The notes under the pieces are model-generated. The model was not told where the DNA came from. It made no database searches and worked only from the letters and a program-made list of their open reading frames with translations. A DNA stretch of 9,070 bases, taken from assembly GCA_937884015.1 (NCBI GenBank), contig CALGBV010000295.1, positions 1-9,070 of the forward strand, read 5' to 3'. The translations under genes and the position numbers were made by a program. Of the stretch, positions 6,379 to 9,070 are shown piece after piece; the first letter of the stretch is position 1; each line of letters begins with the position of its first letter. The DNA is from an uncultured Bacteroidales bacterium (GTDB taxonomy: Bacteria; Bacteroidota; Bacteroidia; Bacteroidales; F082).

Positions 6379-6386
6379 CAAAAATA
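6379..6386 (-). promoter_or_regulatory. Possible -7 box of the lipoprotein/DUF805 operon
   Basis: The minus strand reads TATTTTTG, which matches TAnnTTTG in an AT-rich context. No upstream TTG is seen at 17-21 bases, so it is weaker than the other promoters. The 35-bp repeat at 6413-6447 begins 27 bases upstream, where an activator site could lie. Between 6224 and 6378 I see no gene or clear structure. Confidence 0.4.
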
Positions 6387-6412
6387 TACCGAAAAAAGCA
6401 TCCTTTTCTGTT

Positions 6413-6447
6413 CATATCGTGCCACAGCGTTCCATATCGTGCCAAAC
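6413..6447 (+). repeat. 35-bp repeat, left copy: two half-sites 20 bp apart
   Basis: CATATCGTGCCA occurs at 6413-6424 and again at 6433-6444. The unit from 6413 to 6447 matches the one at 7081-7115 at 30 of 35 positions, with an unbroken 18-base identity, TTCCATATCGTGCCAAAC, at 6430-6447. The 20-base spacing is close to two turns of the helix, as for a protein binding side by side. This copy lies upstream of the minus-strand operon. Confidence 0.75.
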
Positions 6448-6562
6448 GGGAAAAAGGCATCTATATACATTTAGACCCAACAGAGACAATATGCCTATGC
6501 GCCACCACACCAATACCAAGGCTGGGGCACTTGCAGAACGTCCGGCTGTCTTTTGATGGTTT

Positions 6563-6582
6563 CCTTCGCTGCGCAGCGAAGG
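6563..6582. repeat. 20-bp perfect palindrome
   Basis: CCTTCGCTGCGCAGCGAAGG is its own reverse complement over all 20 bases, with no spacer. It sits in a G-rich purine stretch (6581-6625) that stands out from the surrounding AT-rich DNA. It could be a dimer-binding site or a fragment of a repeat element; no gene overlaps it convincingly. Confidence 0.8.
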
Positions 6583-6655
6583 GGAGTGGGAGCGGAGCAG
6601 AAGGAGACTGGAAGCGGATATAGCGTTGGTATAGCCTTGGCAGGAGGAAGGTGGC

Positions 6656-6842
6656 AAAAAAAATCAAAAAATCATTTTTCAAAAAATCACAAATTCATTT
6701 TTCAATGTTTTTTCTGCCTGTTTCTTGCTGGCTATATATACCTAATTAATAATATATTATTATAGTGGAGAAATGACAAATAGGGTCGTTTGGTGTTGAA
6801 TTCGGAATTTGTGATTTTTTGATTTGTGATTTTTTGAAAAAA
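6656..6842. repeat. Inverted repeats around an AT-rich core
   Basis: CAAAAAATCACAAATTC (6680-6696) is perfectly inverted at 6805-6821, and the right side repeats the motif in tandem (GATTTGTGATTTTTTG at 6821-6836), where it aligns to the left arm with few differences up to 6842. The core holds TATATATA (6733-6740) and a 16-bp perfect palindrome, TAATAATATATTATTA (6747-6762). Short A and T runs at 6656-6713 recur roughly every 7-10 bases and may bend the DNA. The layout resembles an easily melted replication or recombination site, or a small non-autonomous element; neither is proved. Confidence 0.7.
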
Positions 6843-6943
6843 TGCTGTCCGCCGACTTACATGACTTTGGCAATCAACATGGGTCAAAAAAGTACATACC
6901 CCACCTCAAAAAGCCCTATCAAGCAAAAACGGCAGAAAACAAA

Positions 6944-7058
6944 CGATTTTCAGCGGATAAGTGCCTAAAAAAATCGACTTATCCGCTGATAATCGCACAA
7001 AATATGCAGATAAGTAGCGGATAAGTAGTAAAAAAAATGACTTATCCGCTGATAATCG
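6944..7058. repeat. Two successive long hairpins sharing a 19-bp repeat
   Basis: CAGCGGATAAGT (6951-6962) pairs with ACTTATCCGCTG (6977-6988) around a 14-base A-rich loop. The stem extends outward to CGATT/AATCG with one mismatch (6944-6995). A second hairpin pairs AGCGGATAAGT (7016-7026) with ACTTATCCGCT (7040-7050) around 13 bases. The 19-mer ACTTATCCGCTGATAATCG occurs at both 6977-6995 and 7040-7058, and GATAAGTAG is doubled at 7009-7017 and 7020-7028. Both hairpins have similar A-rich loops. They look like a duplicated palindromic intergenic repeat unit. Confidence 0.85.
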
Positions 7059-7080
7059 GTAAACGATTCCGAAAATCATT

Positions 7081-7115
7081 CATTTCGTGCCATTTCATTC
7101 CATATCGTGCCAAAC
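7081..7115 (+). repeat. 35-bp repeat, right copy, upstream of kinase operon promoter
   Basis: CATTTCGTGCCA (7081-7092) and CATATCGTGCCA (7101-7112) are spaced 20 bases, the same as in the left copy at 6413-6447. The block ends 12 bases upstream of the TTG of the promoter at 7128-7156, so its two half-sites lie at about -50 to -80 from the expected transcript start. That is a typical place for an activator. Confidence 0.75.
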
Positions 7116-7127
7116 AGCACAAATCGC

Positions 7128-7156
7128 TTGCAATCGGGCAATTTTTCATACTTTTG
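7128..7156 (+). promoter_or_regulatory. Promoter of the kinase operon
   Basis: TTG (7128-7130) is followed after 18 bases by TACTTTTG (7149-7156), a full TAnnTTTG match. Transcription should start near 7161, which gives an 18-base leader to the ATG at 7179. This decides the start of the first gene, because the in-frame ATG at 7107 lies upstream of the promoter. Confidence 0.8.
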
Positions 7157-7178
7157 TGGTGTTTTTCAAGCAAATGAT

Positions 7179-7754
7179 ATGGCAGACAACGAGAATTACG
7201 AATATTACGAGAGGCTAAAGCGCGAGCTTATCGCAAAAATCGGTCGCACAATGGAATCACCAATTGACTTCATCTACCTTGCAAACGCAATCAACAGCGA
7301 ATCGAAAGAGCAAATCAGCGAGACCACCTTGAAACGCTTTTTCGGTTATATCACTCCGGCAGGCGCACCGCGAACCTCTTCCCTTTCGGTCATGGCACGG
7401 TTCCTCGGCTATTCAGGCTGGAAAACCTTCTGCGAGGGCGCAAGCGAATCGAAATTCCTTGCCGACAAAAGCATCAGCACCAGCGACTTGCAGCCTGGCG
7501 ACAGCATCCGTTTCGAGTGGAAACCCGACCGGATTTGCGTAGCCGAATATTTGGGCGAAAACCGTTTTCTCGTCACGCAAGCCGAAAAATGCAAGCTCGA
7601 AGTCGGCGACCAGTTCACCGCCACACAATTCCTGCTCAACAATCCACTGATGCTGTGCGACCTGAAACAAGTCAGGCTGCCGAATGCTGCGCCAAAATCA
7701 TACGTCGCTGGCTTCAAAACAGGATTGACCGCCTTGAGTTTGATGAAAAAATAA
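7179..7754 (+). CDS. Uncharacterised protein, possible DNA-binding N-terminus, upstream of kinase
   Basis: A 191-residue soluble protein starting MADNENYEYYERLKRELIAK. Residues 8-100 are helical, with the signature TTLKRFFGYI followed by LSVMARFLGYSGWKTFC, a layout I recall in many Bacteroidota proteins of unknown function; it could be a helix-turn-helix-like unit but this is not shown. From about residue 112 comes a beta-rich part: STSDLQPGDSIRFEWKPDR, CVAEYLGENRFLV, CKLEVGDQF, and a C-terminal YVAGFKTGL. The start at 7179 is chosen because the promoter box ends at 7156; a start at 7107 would put 24 extra residues before the promoter. The stop is 25 bases before the kinase start, so the two form an operon and may act together, for example as regulator and kinase; that pairing is inference. 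Confidence 0.85.
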   Translation: MADNENYEYYERLKRELIAKIGRTMESPIDFIYLANAINSESKEQISETTLKRFFGYITPAGAPRTSSLSVMARFLGYSGWKTFCEGASESKFLADKSISTSDLQPGDSIRFEWKPDRICVAEYLGENRFLVTQAEKCKLEVGDQFTATQFLLNNPLMLCDLKQVRLPNAAPKSYVAGFKTGLTALSLMKK

Positions 7755-7779
7755 TACCTTTACAGCAAATACAAAGACC

Positions 7780-9070
7780 ATGTTCGACACGGAACTTAAC
7801 TCAGGATTCATCGAAGAGAACAATATCAACATTGCCAATCATTTCACTGATATTCAGCTGATTCATCCGTCAAGGAATGGCTATAGCGAAATCTATAAGG
7901 CCAAGCGTTTCGGCAAATGGCACACGCTGAAACGCATCACCGACCAGGAGAAAGACAATGTCCGCTACCAAAACCTTTTAGAAAAAGAGTTTGAAATCGC
8001 CATCCAGCTTTCGCATCCCAACATTGTTCAGACCATTTCGCTTGAAGAAGTTGCCGATTTAGGGACTTGCATCGTTCAGGAATTCATCGATGGCTTGACA
8101 CTCGACGAATTTCTCACCAACGTTCATCCCAACAAACAACAAACCAAGACTTTGCTGTACGAGATTTGCGATGCCTTGGAATACATTCACGCCCATCAGA
8201 TTGTCCACCGCGACCTCAAGCCCAACAATATTCTCGTCACGCGCGACGGCAACCATGCGAAACTCATTGATTTTGGCCTGGCCGACACAAGCAGCTACGA
8301 CATCCTGAAAGAACCTGCCGGCACCAGCGGTTTTGCTTCTCCCGAACAACAATCATCAAGCAAAATCGACAACCGTTCAGACATTTACGCTTTGGGAGCC
8401 ATCATTAACAATCTGCCCAATCCGACAATCCGGCTCAAGAAAATCGCGAAGAAATGCCTCAATCCCAATCCCGAAAAACGCTTTCAGTCGGCAAAGGAAA
8501 TCAAAAGGAAATTGCTTGATAAAAGCGGCACCATCATTTCCATCATTTTACTGATTGCACTCATCACTCTCGGTGTCGCAATGACTTTCAGCAAGCAAGG
8601 CGAAAACATCAACATACTGAAGCGCAACAATTCACAGCTTTCAAAGCAATTGGACTCGGTGACAAACCGCATGGATTCGCTGACTTTCATGCAAGAAAAC
8701 CAACGCAGGACATTAGACGAGCAAAGGGAAGTCCTCGCACAACAGACTATGACTTTGGAAGAAAAATCAAAATCATTCGACGAACAAGCAAAAAACTTTG
8801 AGGAACAGGCCAATAACTTGAAAAACGAAACAAAATCCTTTGATGAGAAAACAAGAAAACTGGAACAACAGGCCAACGACCTGAAAGAACAGACCAGAGC
8901 CTTTGAAGAAAAAGCGCAAGACCTTGAACAACAGGCAAAAACACTGGAAGAGCAAGGCGCAATCAATAAATCGCAAGAACTGTTCAACACGATTTCGGCA
9001 GAAGTCACCGACTACGCCAACAAAAGATGCGAAGCCCTTGAAAAGAAGATTGCTAAAATGGGCAAATCGC
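7780..9070 (+). CDS. Membrane Ser/Thr protein kinase with heptad coiled coil, 3' end cut off
   Basis: The frame is open from ATG at 7780 through the window end, 430 codons. Residues 20-245 form a Hanks-type kinase: Lys51 (TLKRI) for ATP, Glu70 of the C helix, HPNIV (79-83), the catalytic loop HRDLKPNN (143-150; Asp145, Lys147, Asn150), DFG (164-166), the SPE motif (187-189) and DIYALG (201-206). All key residues are present, so activity is likely; the glycine loop is weak (PSRNGYSEIY). The C-lobe seems compact. One membrane helix follows (about 251-269), so the kinase is cytoplasmic and the C-terminal part exported. Residues 325-394 are ten successive heptads, with Leu/Phe and Ala/Thr/Ser alternating at 4/3 spacing: a long coiled coil, perhaps a sensor or dimeriser. 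What follows residue 430 is unseen. Confidence 0.93.
   Translation, partial: MFDTELNSGFIEENNINIANHFTDIQLIHPSRNGYSEIYKAKRFGKWHTLKRITDQEKDNVRYQNLLEKEFEIAIQLSHPNIVQTISLEEVADLGTCIVQEFIDGLTLDEFLTNVHPNKQQTKTLLYEICDALEYIHAHQIVHRDLKPNNILVTRDGNHAKLIDFGLADTSSYDILKEPAGTSGFASPEQQSSSKIDNRSDIYALGAIINNLPNPTIRLKKIAKKCLNPNPEKRFQSAKEIKRKLLDKSGTIISIILLIALITLGVAMTFSKQGENINILKRNNSQLSKQLDSVTNRMDSLTFMQENQRRTLDEQREVLAQQTMTLEEKSKSFDEQAKNFEEQANNLKNETKSFDEKTRKLEQQANDLKEQTRAFEEKAQDLEQQAKTLEEQGAINKSQELFNTISAEVTDYANKRCEALEKKIAKMGKS

Noticed and set aside
6842..7024. 60-codon plus-strand frame (starts MLSADLHDFGN)
   Set aside because: It runs into the first hairpin and part of the second, has no promoter box upstream, and its lysine-rich composition follows from the A-rich repeats. 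It may be a frame carried by a dispersed repeat, not a proven gene.
7107..7178. Upstream extension of the 191-residue gene to an ATG at 7107
   Set aside because: This ATG lies upstream of the TTG/TACTTTTG promoter and overlaps the 35-bp repeat, so the transcript would not include it.
7755..7762. TACCTTTA as a separate promoter for the kinase
   Set aside because: The last base of the box is A instead of G, there is no clear TTG at the right distance, and the 25-base gap fits a shared operon.
8484..9008. 174-codon minus-strand frame rich in Ser, Cys and Phe
   Set aside because: It is the complement of the kinase coiled-coil region; the repeated Glu/Gln/Lys codons read backwards give Ser/Cys/Phe runs.

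Overview
The window looks like chromosomal DNA of a Bacteroidota (Bacteroidales-type) bacterium. Several promoters match the phylum-specific -7 box TAnnTTTG (177-184, 1792-1799, 4196-4203 and 6379-6386 on the minus strand; 7149-7156 on the plus strand), two of them with a well-spaced upstream TTG. DUF4230 lipoproteins, a C-x2-C zinc-ribbon miniprotein and many acidic orphan lipoproteins fit the same phylum. Genus cannot be told from the sequence alone.

Layout. Positions 1-6223 are read on the minus strand. At the left edge lie a truncated tRNA-Pro(TGG) and a complete tRNA-Ser(GCT). Next comes a tightly coupled operon (1753 to 370) of a DUF4230 lipoprotein, a second membrane-anchored DUF4230 protein and a 41-residue membrane miniprotein; both junctions are 4-base ATGA overlaps. 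A small zinc-ribbon gene (1954-2151) follows, and directly upstream of its start codon are two adjacent arrays of 7-bp repeats (2154-2308). A possible second operon (3917 to 2334) holds an AT-rich orphan lipoprotein, a conserved 72-residue protein and a uracil-DNA-glycosylase-like protein. Its upstream gap (3918-4358) contains a promoter and a long rod-shaped RNA fold reminiscent of 6S RNA. A third operon (6223 to 4359) pairs an orphan lipoprotein with a zinc-ribbon/DUF805-like membrane protein.

Positions 6224-7178 form a 955-bp gene-poor divergent region packed with repeats: a 35-bp direct repeat at each end, each copy made of two CATATCGTGCCA-type half-sites 20 bp apart, a 20-bp perfect palindrome, an AT-rich core flanked by inverted repeats, and two successive long hairpins. 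It reads either as a shared regulatory region or as the remains of an inserted mobile or repetitive element.

On the plus strand, from the promoter at 7128-7156, runs a two-gene operon: a 191-residue protein of a common but uncharacterised type, then a Hanks-type Ser/Thr kinase with one membrane helix and a long, very regular heptad coiled coil, which is cut by the window end. The kinase is the clearest signalling component. A link between it and the divergent envelope-protein operon, through the shared 35-bp repeat, is a hypothesis only.
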